A DNA stretch of 56,660 bases from Planctomycetota bacterium (GTDB lineage Bacteria; Planctomycetota; UBA8108; UBA1146). The notes under the pieces are model-generated. The model did no database searches. It was not told the origin of the DNA and saw only the letters and a list, made by a program, of their open reading frames with translations. Position 1 is the stretch's first letter. The number at the start of each line of letters is the position of its first letter. Below, piece by piece: positions 9,098 to 17,085 of this stretch. The stretch is from contig JAAZXB010000019.1 of NCBI GenBank assembly GCA_014240375.1, forward strand, positions 1 to 56,660. Reading direction: 5' to 3'. The translations under genes were made by a program, and so were the position numbers.

Positions 9098-10456
9098 ATG
9101 CCAAATTGTAATCTGGTGGTCGTTTTTGCGATGATTCTGTTTTCTACATCCATGTCGATTGCCCAGGTCCATACAGTTACCGCTTCCAATGAAGTGGCAC
9201 TGCCGGGGGCCAGCGCTACCGTCGAGGTCACCCTCGATAATGAGGAAGCAGCGCGAGGATTCAGTTTAGGATTGGCCCATGCGGGGACGATCTTGACTCT
9301 CACTGCAATCAGTAGTGGTGCCGAGGTGGCAGACTCCAACGGTGGAGCGGGCCCGGACTTCGAGTTCATCGATCTGACAGCAGCCGGAGGACCTGGCGGC
9401 ACCTACGCGGTGATCCTCAGTTTCGCCCCTCCTCTCGATGAGATCGCCATCGGCACGGGCAATCAGATCGCTCTCTTCAGTTACACCTGTTCCGCAGCGG
9501 CAGCACCTGGCAGTAGTGAGGCACTCGATTTCTCCGATGTCCTGGGCGCACCCGCGGTGATCACCGTGATCAGTGTCGTTTCAGGAACCACCTCGATCAG
9601 TCGCGTTCCGATCCAGGTCTCGGGATCGGTCAGCATCGGCACACCTGCACCGAGTAACCTCTCCTGTTCCATCACCGACCCCTGTGGAGGGGGCGGATTG
9701 GGCGTCGGAACCCTCAACTGGAACAACGGAGGAAGTTACGACAGCGTCGAGGTCCTCACCGGAGGAGCCGTGATCCAGACACTGGCGGGAACCGCCACCA
9801 CCACCACCACCACCTCGGGGAGTGCTGGAACCGTTGGATATTCGGTGCGAGGAGTTCGCAACCTCAGCACCAGTGCAGAGAGCAATAACTGCAACTTGAC
9901 CTACCAGGTCACTCCGCCACCCGCGGCTCCAACAGGAGTCACTTGTGTGGTCGATCAGGTGACCGGCAACACTTCCGTCAGCTGGACCAATCCTGATCCG
10001 GTCTCCTCCGTCGAAGTGACGCTGGATGGAGTGGTGGTGGGAACCCTCGGAGCAGGTGCGACCTCCACCACGGTGACCATCGGAGGACCCGGTAGCTACA
10101 ATATCTGCGTCAGCGGATCGAACGTCTGTGGTGATTTCAGTGCCGATGGTTGCTGCACTGCAGTGCGTGACAACTTCTTCATACGCAACGACATGAACCA
10201 GGATGGATCCGAGAACATCGGTGACCCTGTAGGGGCACTCAACTACCTGTTCGGCGGGGGTACGATGGCTTGCCTGGATGCCGCAGATGTCAATGACGAT
10301 GGTGCGGTCGACCTCTCCGACGTCGTCTACAGTCTCAATGCCATCTTTGGCATTCCGGTGGGAGGATCCGTTCCAGTGGTACCCTCTCCCAATGGAGTTT
10401 GTGGCCCCGATCCGACCTCCGATAGCGTCAGTTGCGTGAGTTTCAACGGCTGTTGA
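9098..10456 (+). CDS. Secreted cohesin-like / Fn3-like / dockerin protein
   Basis: The ATG at 9098 follows GGGAGAGG and opens a Sec signal peptide (cleavage near SIAQ, residue 23) in a 452-residue protein. Residues about 24-185 are a cohesin-like beta module in which a GGAGPDFEF segment matches the GGGPDFW and SGPDFID segments of its relatives. Two Cys-containing Fn3-like modules follow (about 188-275 and 276-358). The C-terminus (about 362-452) is a dockerin-type pair of EF-hand-like loops, DMNQDGSENIGD and DVNDDGAVDLSD, each followed by a hydrophobic helix ending in an LFGG- or IFGI-type turn. One protein thus carries both a cohesin-like and a dockerin-like module, which could allow chain assembly. 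No catalytic motif was seen. It ends at a strong hairpin (10484-10516). Confidence 0.85.
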   Translation: MPNCNLVVVFAMILFSTSMSIAQVHTVTASNEVALPGASATVEVTLDNEEAARGFSLGLAHAGTILTLTAISSGAEVADSNGGAGPDFEFIDLTAAGGPGGTYAVILSFAPPLDEIAIGTGNQIALFSYTCSAAAAPGSSEALDFSDVLGAPAVITVISVVSGTTSISRVPIQVSGSVSIGTPAPSNLSCSITDPCGGGGLGVGTLNWNNGGSYDSVEVLTGGAVIQTLAGTATTTTTTSGSAGTVGYSVRGVRNLSTSAESNNCNLTYQVTPPPAAPTGVTCVVDQVTGNTSVSWTNPDPVSSVEVTLDGVVVGTLGAGATSTTVTIGGPGSYNICVSGSNVCGDFSADGCCTAVRDNFFIRNDMNQDGSENIGDPVGALNYLFGGGTMACLDAADVNDDGAVDLSDVVYSLNAIFGIPVGGSVPVVPSPNGVCGPDPTSDSVSCVSFNGC

Positions 10457-10483
10457 TCCGCAGCTTCCCATCGACCTTGATCT

Positions 10484-10516
10484 GCGCCTCACCCTCTCGA
10501 TGAGAGTGTGAGGCGC
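10484..10516. terminator. Strong hairpin between convergent genes
   Basis: A 14-bp stem (GCGCCTCACCCTCT with AGAGTGTGAGGCGC, one mismatch) has a 5-nt loop. It sits 28 bp after the dockerin gene stop and just beyond the end of the minus-strand hmgL remnant. There is no T-run on either side, so its action as an intrinsic terminator is inferred from position and stem strength. Confidence 0.55.
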
Positions 10517-10518
10517 TG

Positions 10519-10698
10519 CTATGAATGGCTGATCTCGCGCCGATTCATCAGCGATCGAGCCGCCAGTTCCTCACCGAGAGTCCGTTCCAGCCACAGACTC
10601 GACTCGATCGACATCTGGCGGTCGATGCCACTGCCGTAGCCGTGCTGTTCCAGTACCTCGAGCAGTTCTTCGGTGGCCACATTCCCCCGAGCGCCCGG
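10519..10698 (-). pseudogene. Duplicated 3' fragment of hydroxymethylglutaryl-CoA lyase
   Basis: These 60 codons, including an in-frame TAG stop, match the last 54 residues of the intact hmgL at 11666-12565. Both begin PGARGNVATE and both run through IESSLWLER. By eye about 42 of 54 residues are identical, with many synonymous changes, so this is a diverged copy rather than a recent exact one. The homology begins at the codon directly after the TGA stop of the DUF1080 gene and lies after the catalytic GGCPFA Cys motif, so the fragment cannot be an active lyase. It has no start codon or ribosome-binding site of its own. It may be the tail of a second lyase disrupted when the DUF1080 gene arrived. 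Confidence 0.8.
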
Positions 10699-11436
10699 TC
10701 ATTTACCGCCACCCAGCAGCGGGGCTCGCTCCTGGGGAGTGGTAATTCCCGGCGGCAGTTCCAGGATGCGAATATTGCGGAAGTGGATCTCCGCGCCCTC
10801 GGATTCCAGGCACAGGTATCCTCTCTTGACCGAGGACTTGCGCACGCCGTTGACGAACTTGCCGTTGACCGACAGCTTGACCACCCCGTCGACGCAGACC
10901 ACATCGTAGACGTTCCACTCGCCCTTGCCGTTGCAGCGGTTTTCAATCGATTTGCTGCGGCGGCCGCGGGGGTTATCGGGAATCGTCTCGAGGCCATTGG
11001 CGCCAAACAGTTCCCCGTGGACATAGGCGATCGGCGCCGCAACCCCTTCCTTGTTCTTGTGCTGGTTCACCCAGTCCAGTTCAAGCATCTGGACTTCCAT
11101 CCCCTTGGGCAGGCGCCGCCCCTCGGGAACGGTCCCCTCGCTCCAGGCAAAGACGCCGGAATTTCCTCCAGCTTCCATGTGCCGCCATTCGATGTGCAGG
11201 ATGAAATTCTCAAACTGCTCGGTCGACCGCATCACGCCGATCGGGTGGCCGGTGCAGACCAGCAGTCCGTCGCGAACAGACCAGGTCTCCTTGGAGGTGT
11301 TGACATCGACCCAGCCGGTCAGGTCCTTGCCATTGAAAAGGTCACGGAACGCTGCGGGTTCGTCGGTATCGGTGATCATCACTCCCGAAAAGACCAGCGA
11401 GATGCTGAATACAATGGTGAGGGCCTGGTTCGTCAT
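10699..11436 (-). CDS. Secreted DUF1080 (3-keto-disaccharide hydrolase-like) protein
   Basis: The ATG at 11436 follows AAGGGAG with good spacing, giving 245 residues with a signal peptide (residues 1 to about 20). The rest is one DUF1080/LamG-like sandwich with family hallmarks: FNGKDLTGW near the start, the NSGVF strand, a VQMLELD segment and [13 protein letters not shown] before the last strands. Members described biochemically hydrolyse 3-keto-glycosides or bind glycans; the substrate here cannot be read. The gene lies between intact hmgL and a duplicated hmgL tail and is not functionally related to the leucine operon, so it looks like an insertion. Its stop codon directly abuts the remnant. 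Confidence 0.85.
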   Translation of the reverse strand: MTNQALTIVFSISLVFSGVMITDTDEPAAFRDLFNGKDLTGWVDVNTSKETWSVRDGLLVCTGHPIGVMRSTEQFENFILHIEWRHMEAGGNSGVFAWSEGTVPEGRRLPKGMEVQMLELDWVNQHKNKEGVAAPIAYVHGELFGANGLETIPDNPRGRRSKSIENRCNGKGEWNVYDVVCVDGVVKLSVNGKFVNGVRKSSVKRGYLCLESEGAEIHFRNIRILELPPGITTPQERAPLLGGGK

Positions 11437-11584
11437 CGTGTTTGCTCCCTTGTTTATCGTTGGTTCTGTCAATTACTTGTGTGTTAGTGGGCTCGATTTC
11501 AACGGGTGCAAATGCACCTTCTCCCCTTCCTTCGTGATCGCCTCGAACGTCACCGTCCGAGCGGCTGCGGTCGTGTCAAATCGC

Positions 11585-11620
11585 ATCCGGGCAAATGAGC
11601 AGGTCCGGGCAAATGAGCAG
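11585..11620. repeat. 2 x 18-bp exact tandem repeat
   Basis: Two identical copies of TCCGGGCAAATGAGCAGG, followed by the first 3 nt of a third, lie between the DUF1080 gene and hmgL. Confidence 0.85.
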
Positions 11621-11639
11621 GTCCATCGGTCGATGATCG

Positions 11640-11667
11640 AACGCAGCGGATCTAACGCAGCGGATCT
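11640..11667. repeat. 2 x 14-bp exact tandem repeat at the hmgL stop
   Basis: Two identical copies of AACGCAGCGGATCT; the second copy contains two bases of the hmgL stop codon (11666-11668), so the duplication lies at the very end of that gene. Confidence 0.85.
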
Positions 11668-12565
11668 AACGCCGATTTACCAGCGATTGAGCCGGTAGTT
11701 CCTCACCGAGACAACGCTCCAGCCACAGGCTCGACTCGATCAAGGCTTCACGATCGATACCACTGTCGAAGCCTTGCTGTTGCAGCACTTCGAGCAGATC
11801 TTCGGTGGCCACATTGCCGCGAGCGCCGGGTGCGAAGGGGCAGCCGCCCAATCCTCCCGCGGATGCATCAAAAGAACGAACCCCTGCGTCGAGACCTGCC
11901 CGTGCACACTCCAGTGCCGATCCATGAGTGTCGTGGAGGTGTAGTGAGATCTTGTCGATGGGGATCTCGGGGGTCAGCCGATCGATCAGGGTCGTGACCG
12001 CCTGCGCAGTGGCGATTCCGGTGGTGTCGGAGATGACGATCTCCTCGGCTCCGCCACCGAGCAGGTCGATCGATCTTTGCAGCACCTGCTCGGGATCGAT
12101 CACTCCCTCGTAGGGGCAACCGAAGCAGCAACTGAGATAGCCGCGCAAGGGGACATCGAGGGGGGGCGACCTCAATTGCTGGAGGTGTTGCAGCGATTGA
12201 TCGATGGAACAGCCGCTATTCTGTTGTGAAAAGGTCTCGCTGGCGGCGGTGAAGAAGGCAAGGTGTTTGGCTCCTGCGGCGACGGCTCGTTGTCCGCCGA
12301 TCCGGTTCGGGACCAGTGCCCACAACCGGACTGGAGTCACATCTCCCAGCAGAAGAAAGAGCGCATCGCTGTCGGCCATCGCCGGAACCCGATCGGGCCG
12401 GACAAAGGATCCCGCTTCGATCTCGCGGACTCCAGCGGCGATCAGTTTCTCGATCCATTCGCGCCGTTGCTCGATGGAGAGCTGGATCCCGCGGCTTTGC
12501 AGGCCATCTCTGGGACCGACCTCGACCACACGGACAGTGCGTTTCTCCGGTGCAGCGTGGTTCAT
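11666..12565 (-). CDS. hmgL: Hydroxymethylglutaryl-CoA lyase
   Basis: A 299-residue TIM-barrel of the HMG-CoA lyase family, which cleaves HMG-CoA to acetoacetate and acetyl-CoA in the last step of leucine breakdown. Visible signatures are EVGPRDGLQ (residues 15-23, metal and substrate binding Arg/Asp), the metal-ligand HLHDTHG segment and the catalytic-Cys loop GGLGGCPFAPGARGN. Length matches the family. The ATG overlaps the stop of the biotinyl-protein gene by 4 nt (ATGA), so it is translationally coupled as the last gene of the leucine operon. A diverged copy of its 3' end lies beyond the next gene. A dead or altered enzyme is unlikely because the motifs are intact. Confidence 0.93.
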   Translation of the reverse strand: MNHAAPEKRTVRVVEVGPRDGLQSRGIQLSIEQRREWIEKLIAAGVREIEAGSFVRPDRVPAMADSDALFLLLGDVTPVRLWALVPNRIGGQRAVAAGAKHLAFFTAASETFSQQNSGCSIDQSLQHLQQLRSPPLDVPLRGYLSCCFGCPYEGVIDPEQVLQRSIDLLGGGAEEIVISDTTGIATAQAVTTLIDRLTPEIPIDKISLHLHDTHGSALECARAGLDAGVRSFDASAGGLGGCPFAPGARGNVATEDLLEVLQQQGFDSGIDREALIESSLWLERCLGEELPAQSLVNRR

Positions 12566-13011
12566 TCAGGCTCCTGTGGTGGATCCAGTTCGACCAGCAT
12601 CGAACCCGCCACCACCGGATCCCCGCGGGTCACGGAGATGCTGCGGATGCTTCCATCTCTGGGCGATCGGATCGCCATCTCCATCTTCATCGCTTCCAGC
12701 ACCATCAGCACCTGTCCGGCACTGACCTGTTCGCCGACGCTGACCTTGACCTCGATCACGGTCCCTGGCATCGGAGCGGAAAGATCTCCGCTGGCGCTGG
12801 GTTCCGATCGCTTCGACTCGATGCGGCTGGTTCCGATGGAGAACGATTGGCCGCGCCAACCGACCTGAGCCTTGTGGGTCGACCCCGACAGCACAACGCT
12901 GCGGACCACACCCTCCACCTCGAGGGTCAACAGTGGTGGAATCCATTCGATCACCTTCCACTGAAGGGGAGGTTGAGAGGGTTCGATGCCATCGAGTTGC
13001 GACCGACTCAT
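12562..13011 (-). CDS. Biotinyl carrier protein, split C-terminal part of methylcrotonyl-CoA carboxylase alpha subunit
   Basis: A 149-residue protein. Residues about 80-149 form a biotinyl/lipoyl domain with the biotinylation motif EAMKM (Lys109). Residues 1-70 resemble the second half of the BT linker that joins biotin carboxylase to the carrier in ordinary MccA. Its ATG overlaps the stop of the biotin carboxylase gene by 4 nt (ATGA). The lengths of the two products (495 + 149) add up to one normal MccA of about 650 residues. It carries the carboxyl group from the biotin carboxylase to the MccB carboxyltransferase. Confidence 0.9.
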   Translation of the reverse strand: MSRSQLDGIEPSQPPLQWKVIEWIPPLLTLEVEGVVRSVVLSGSTHKAQVGWRGQSFSIGTSRIESKRSEPSASGDLSAPMPGTVIEVKVSVGEQVSAGQVLMVLEAMKMEMAIRSPRDGSIRSISVTRGDPVVAGSMLVELDPPQEPE

Positions 13012-14495
13012 GGCCAGATCCTTCCCGGAAGCCGTTGCCAGCAGCCCGCCACTTCAGCGCCATCCCCGGCGCTCTTTCGCAGCAGTTGACGCGCCGCCCG
13101 TTCGATCGCCTGGAGCCAGATCGGTTCCAGTTGTGGCGCCTGCCAATCTCCCCACTTCTCTTCGACCAAGGTGGTGTGAGCGGTTCCGGCAGCAAAATCG
13201 GAAGAACAGAGCAGGTCTCGACAGAAGGGAAGGGTGGTCTCGACCCCGGCGATGAGGGTCGCTTCGATGGCTGCCACCAACCGCCGGGTGGCGTCCTCTC
13301 GAGTCTCTCCATGGGCGATGATCTTGGCCAGCATCGGATCGTAGTGGGGGGTGATCCGATCCCCCTGACGGACGCCACTATCGATGCGTACTCCGTCCAT
13401 CTGAGGCCACAGACATCGATTTAATGTGCCTACCGATGGCAGGAAATCCGCCGCCGGGTCCTCGGCGTTGATGCGCACCTCGATGGCGTGGCCGTTGGTC
13501 GAGTTCGCATCGAGTTGGGCCAGTTGTGCCTGGCCGGTGGCGACTTGCCACTGCAATTTCACGATATCGACACCGTGCACCTGTTCGGTCACCGGATGCT
13601 CGACCTGAAGTCGAGTATTCATCTCGAGGAAATAAAACTGCTCTCCATCGAACAGGAACTCGACCGTGCCGGCTCCGCGATAGCGTACCGACTGTGCCAG
13701 TCTCCGGGCGGCCTCGTGCATGTCGCTACGCAGGCGCGGTGGTAGGGAAGGCGCGGGAGATTCCTCGATCAACTTCTGGTGGCGTCGTTGCAGCGTGCAT
13801 TCCCGATCCCCGAGGATCGCCACCTCGCCGAGACCATCGCCGATCAACTGGACCTCGATGTGACGCGCCGGTTCGATCAGTTTCTCGATGAAGACCGAAT
13901 CGTCCCCGAACGCCGCCAGCGCCTCTCGCTGCGCCGATTCGATCGACTCCTCGAGTTGGTCGAGATGGCGGACGATACGCATTCCTTTACCACCCCCTCC
14001 GCGAGTCGCTTTGATCAGCAGAGGAGAGTTCCAGCCTTTCAACTCACGGGTCCAGGAAGGGTCCTCTGTGCTCTCCGGGCCCGGCGGGACGAGGCTCGGT
14101 GCGCAGGGTACCTTTGAGGCGAGAGCGAGCGCCCTGGCCTGCGTCTTGTCGCCCAGTTGTAGCGCCTGCTCGGCGGTCGGGCCGATGTAGGTCCAACCCT
14201 CTTGCTCGACCCTTCGCGCCAGTTCGGGGCTCTCCGACAGGAATCCCCAGCCCGGATGCACGGCGTCCACTTCGACCTCGCGACCCGCTTCGATGATGCG
14301 ATCGATGTCGAGGTAGGAGTGAGATGGCGAGGCTGGGCCAATCTCCCTGCTGTGATCGGCCGCTTCGACGAATCGTGCGTTTCGATCCGCTTCGGAGTGG
14401 ATTGCAACCGTCTCCAGACCCAGCGCCGAAAGTGTGCGGATGATCCGGCAAGCACACTCGCCTCGATTGGCCACCAGAACCCGGCTCGGTGTCAT
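13008..14495 (-). CDS. mccA: Biotin carboxylase subunit of methylcrotonyl-CoA carboxylase (split MccA)
   Basis: A 495-residue biotin carboxylase of the ATP-grasp fold: VANRGECACRIIRT at the N-terminus, the Gly-rich ATP loop RGGGGKGM, HIEVQ and FLEMNTRLQVEHPVTE. It uses ATP and bicarbonate to carboxylate biotin. Assignment to methylcrotonyl-CoA rather than propionyl-CoA or acetyl-CoA carboxylase rests on its neighbours: MccB, a methylglutaconyl-CoA-hydratase-like protein and HMG-CoA lyase. The protein stops about 45 residues after the carboxylase core, inside the region equivalent to the BT domain; the remainder is the next overlapping gene. The start overlaps the liuC stop by 4 nt. Confidence 0.9.
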   Translation of the reverse strand: MTPSRVLVANRGECACRIIRTLSALGLETVAIHSEADRNARFVEAADHSREIGPASPSHSYLDIDRIIEAGREVEVDAVHPGWGFLSESPELARRVEQEGWTYIGPTAEQALQLGDKTQARALALASKVPCAPSLVPPGPESTEDPSWTRELKGWNSPLLIKATRGGGGKGMRIVRHLDQLEESIESAQREALAAFGDDSVFIEKLIEPARHIEVQLIGDGLGEVAILGDRECTLQRRHQKLIEESPAPSLPPRLRSDMHEAARRLAQSVRYRGAGTVEFLFDGEQFYFLEMNTRLQVEHPVTEQVHGVDIVKLQWQVATGQAQLAQLDANSTNGHAIEVRINAEDPAADFLPSVGTLNRCLWPQMDGVRIDSGVRQGDRITPHYDPMLAKIIAHGETREDATRRLVAAIEATLIAGVETTLPFCRDLLCSSDFAAGTAHTTLVEEKWGDWQAPQLEPIWLQAIERAARQLLRKSAGDGAEVAGCWQRLPGRIWP

Positions 14496-15322
14496 GCGGA
14501 ATCCTCATCGGAACTGTTTTCTGCCGCAGGTTTCTCGATCCATGGCGCAGACTTGCGTTCGAGGAACGCACTCAGGCCAGACTGGCCCTCTTGACTGGCT
14601 CTGCGAGCGGCGATTCGATCGGCGGTGTATTCTGCCAGCGAATCGGGAGATGGAAGACCGGAGACTTCGCGGATCAGGATCTTGGCTTCCTGTACCGCTT
14701 CCGGAGCACCGCCGAGGATCTCCTCGACCAGTTGATCGATGCGTGAGTCCAGTTGATCGATCTGGCAGACCTCGTGAACCATGCCGATCCGCAGGGCATC
14801 CTCGGCTCCAAATCGTTCGCCGGTGAGGAAGTAGCGACGCGCCTGAGCTGCGCCGATGCGCGCCACCGCATGGGGCGAGATGACGGAGGGCAAGATGCCC
14901 AGTTTGACCTCGCTGAAGGCAAAAACGCAGTCGTCGGAGGCGACCGTGATGTCACTGGCACAGACCAGGCCGGCACCACCGCCAAGTGCGGCACCGTGAG
15001 CTCGCACGATCACCGGGCAGCGAGCGCTGGAGATGGAAGACAACATTCGCGCCATGCCCAGTGCCTCGTTGCGATTCTCCTCGGTCGACAGTTCGATCGA
15101 CGCTCGCATCCAGTTTACATCGGCACCGGCACAGAAGACCTTTCCCTCGCCGGAGAGTACGATCACTCGCACCGTCGGATCGGAATTGAGGGAACTGAAG
15201 TTGTCGCGCAGTGCCGCAATCAATCGCCCATCGAAGGCATTGCGTACATCGGGTCTGGCGAGCACCACATCGGCTCGCGCGCCGTTTCGGGTCACCTTCA
15301 GGTGGTCTGAGAGTTCGCTCAT
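14492..15322 (-). CDS. liuC: Enoyl-CoA hydratase/isomerase family, probable methylglutaconyl-CoA hydratase
   Basis: A 276-residue crotonase. The oxyanion-hole segments are FCAGADVNWM (about 63-72) and GAALGGGAGLVCASDI; the catalytic Glu lies in FSEVKLGILP. The exact position between mccB and mccA in the leucine operon points to hydration of 3-methylglutaconyl-CoA to HMG-CoA, the step between the carboxylase and the lyase. GGAGTGACGG precedes the ATG, 11 nt after the mccB stop. Confidence 0.9.
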   Translation of the reverse strand: MSELSDHLKVTRNGARADVVLARPDVRNAFDGRLIAALRDNFSSLNSDPTVRVIVLSGEGKVFCAGADVNWMRASIELSTEENRNEALGMARMLSSISSARCPVIVRAHGAALGGGAGLVCASDITVASDDCVFAFSEVKLGILPSVISPHAVARIGAAQARRYFLTGERFGAEDALRIGMVHEVCQIDQLDSRIDQLVEEILGGAPEAVQEAKILIREVSGLPSPDSLAEYTADRIAARRASQEGQSGLSAFLERKSAPWIEKPAAENSSDEDSA

Positions 15323-15333
15323 CCGTCACTCCT

Positions 15334-16944
15334 CTACATCCGGTAGATACCGATCTTGCGTGGCTCCAGCGGGGCACAGGAAGCCGCTTCGATTCCCAGC
15401 CCCAGTACATCGCGGGTTGCTGCGGGGTCGATGATTCCATCATCCCAGAGGCGGGCAGTGGAGTACCAGGCACTTCCCTCGTGCTCGTAGCGCTGGAGGA
15501 TCGGGTCGGTGATCTCCTGCTGCTGCTTCTGGGTCAGTTTCTGGCCCGATTCAGCCAATTGGTCCATCTTGATGTGGAGCAGCACCTCGGCGGCTTGCTC
15601 CGCACCCATCACCGAGATGCGAGCATTGGGCCACATCCACATCTGACGCGGTTGGAATGCACGTCCACACATCCCGTAATTTCCGGCGCCGTGCGATCCT
15701 CCGATGACCACGGTGAAGCGCGGCGATGGAGAGTTGGCGACGGCATGAACCAGTTTCGCCCCATCCTTGGCGATTCCGCCTCTTTCATACTCCTGACCCA
15801 CCATGAAGCCAGTGATGTTCTGGAGGAAGATGATGGGAAAGCCGCGGGTCGAGCACAGTTCGACGAAGTGGGTGCCCTTGAGGGCCGATTCACTGAAGAG
15901 AACACCGTTATTGGCGACGATGCCGACCCGATGACCATGAATCCTGGCAAATCCACACACCAGGGTGGTGCCATACAGTTGCTTGAATTCATCGAACTCA
16001 CTGGCGTCGACGATCCGGGCAATCACCTCGCGCACCTCGAACGGCTGTCGTGGATCGGAAGGGATGATGGAGGAGAGTTCGGCCGGATCGTAGAGGGGCG
16101 GTTCGGTAGGCTGGAGGTCGAAGCCGGGGCGCGTTTGCGGCGGCAACGAGCGGAAGATGGTTCGAGCCCTGAGCAGCGCGTCCGTGTCGTCCTCTGCCAG
16201 ATGGTCGGTGACGCCGCTGATCCGGCAATGGACATCTCCGCCGCCGAGTTGCTCGGCGCTCACCTCCTCGCCGGTCGCTGCCTTGACCAGTGGTGGGCCT
16301 CCAAGAAAGATGGTTCCCTGGTTCTTGACGATGATCGACTCGTCGCTCATCGATGGAACATAGGCACCTCCAGCAGTGCAGGACCCCATCACCACGGAGA
16401 TCTGCGGAATTCCCTGAGCACTCATCCTGGCCTGGTTGTAGAAGATTCTGCCGAAGTGGTCGCGGTCGGGGAAAACCTGATCTTGCAACGGCAAGTAGGC
16501 GCCGCCGGAGTCGACCAGGTAGATGCAGGGGAGTTGGTTTTGCTCGGCGATCTCCTGCGCCCGAAGATGTTTCTTGACCGTCAGCGGGTGATAACTACCG
16601 CCCTTGACCGTCGCATCGTTGGCGATGATCACCGCCAGTCGATCCTCGACCTGGCCGATTCCAGTGACGATGCCGGCGCAGGGAAGAGGGGAATCGTAGA
16701 CCTGATGGGCACACAGACTCGCGACCTCGAGGAAGGGCGAATCCTCGTCGATCAGCGCAGCGATCCGATCCCTGACTAGCATCTTGCCGCGTGCCTGGTG
16801 GCGCTCGATGGCACCCTGGCTCCCCCCGGATCGAACCGATTGGAGATCCGAGCGCAATCGTCCCAGCAGTTCCTCCATCGCCTGGCGCTGGTCGGTCGCG
16901 CAGCGGTCAGCGGTGGGGAGAGGCGAACCGATCGTGGTGGTCAT
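15334..16944 (-). CDS. mccB: Methylcrotonyl-CoA carboxylase beta subunit (carboxyltransferase)
   Basis: A 536-residue carboxyltransferase of normal family length. It has the N-terminal acyl-CoA site ([14 protein letters not shown], then [26 protein letters not shown]) and C-terminal [11 protein letters not shown] and [11 protein letters not shown] segments typical of MccB and propionyl-CoA carboxylase beta. It transfers carboxyl from biotin to 3-methylcrotonyl-CoA. It is the first gene of the five-gene operon; AGAGGA lies 7 nt before the ATG. No isovaleryl-CoA dehydrogenase gene is present here. It is divergent from the zinc-ribbon gene at 17086. Confidence 0.93.
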   Translation of the reverse strand: MTTTIGSPLPTADRCATDQRQAMEELLGRLRSDLQSVRSGGSQGAIERHQARGKMLVRDRIAALIDEDSPFLEVASLCAHQVYDSPLPCAGIVTGIGQVEDRLAVIIANDATVKGGSYHPLTVKKHLRAQEIAEQNQLPCIYLVDSGGAYLPLQDQVFPDRDHFGRIFYNQARMSAQGIPQISVVMGSCTAGGAYVPSMSDESIIVKNQGTIFLGGPPLVKAATGEEVSAEQLGGGDVHCRISGVTDHLAEDDTDALLRARTIFRSLPPQTRPGFDLQPTEPPLYDPAELSSIIPSDPRQPFEVREVIARIVDASEFDEFKQLYGTTLVCGFARIHGHRVGIVANNGVLFSESALKGTHFVELCSTRGFPIIFLQNITGFMVGQEYERGGIAKDGAKLVHAVANSPSPRFTVVIGGSHGAGNYGMCGRAFQPRQMWMWPNARISVMGAEQAAEVLLHIKMDQLAESGQKLTQKQQQEITDPILQRYEHEGSAWYSTARLWDDGIIDPAATRDVLGLGIEAASCAPLEPRKIGIYRM

Positions 16945-17085
16945 GCAGCATCCTCTTTCCTGGTCGAAGAATAGGGAACTGGACCGGGATCGGCAAGGGG
17001 CCCGGTTTCAGGAGTCCTCTCCAACCATCCGGGCTGTTCCCCGATCGACCAGCGGATAGGCTGGCAGTTGCGAGAAAGAGGTCCC

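Noticed and set aside
15211..16779. 522-codon plus-strand frame opposite mccB
   Set aside because: mccB has all carboxyltransferase motifs on the other strand; the frame is a shadow.
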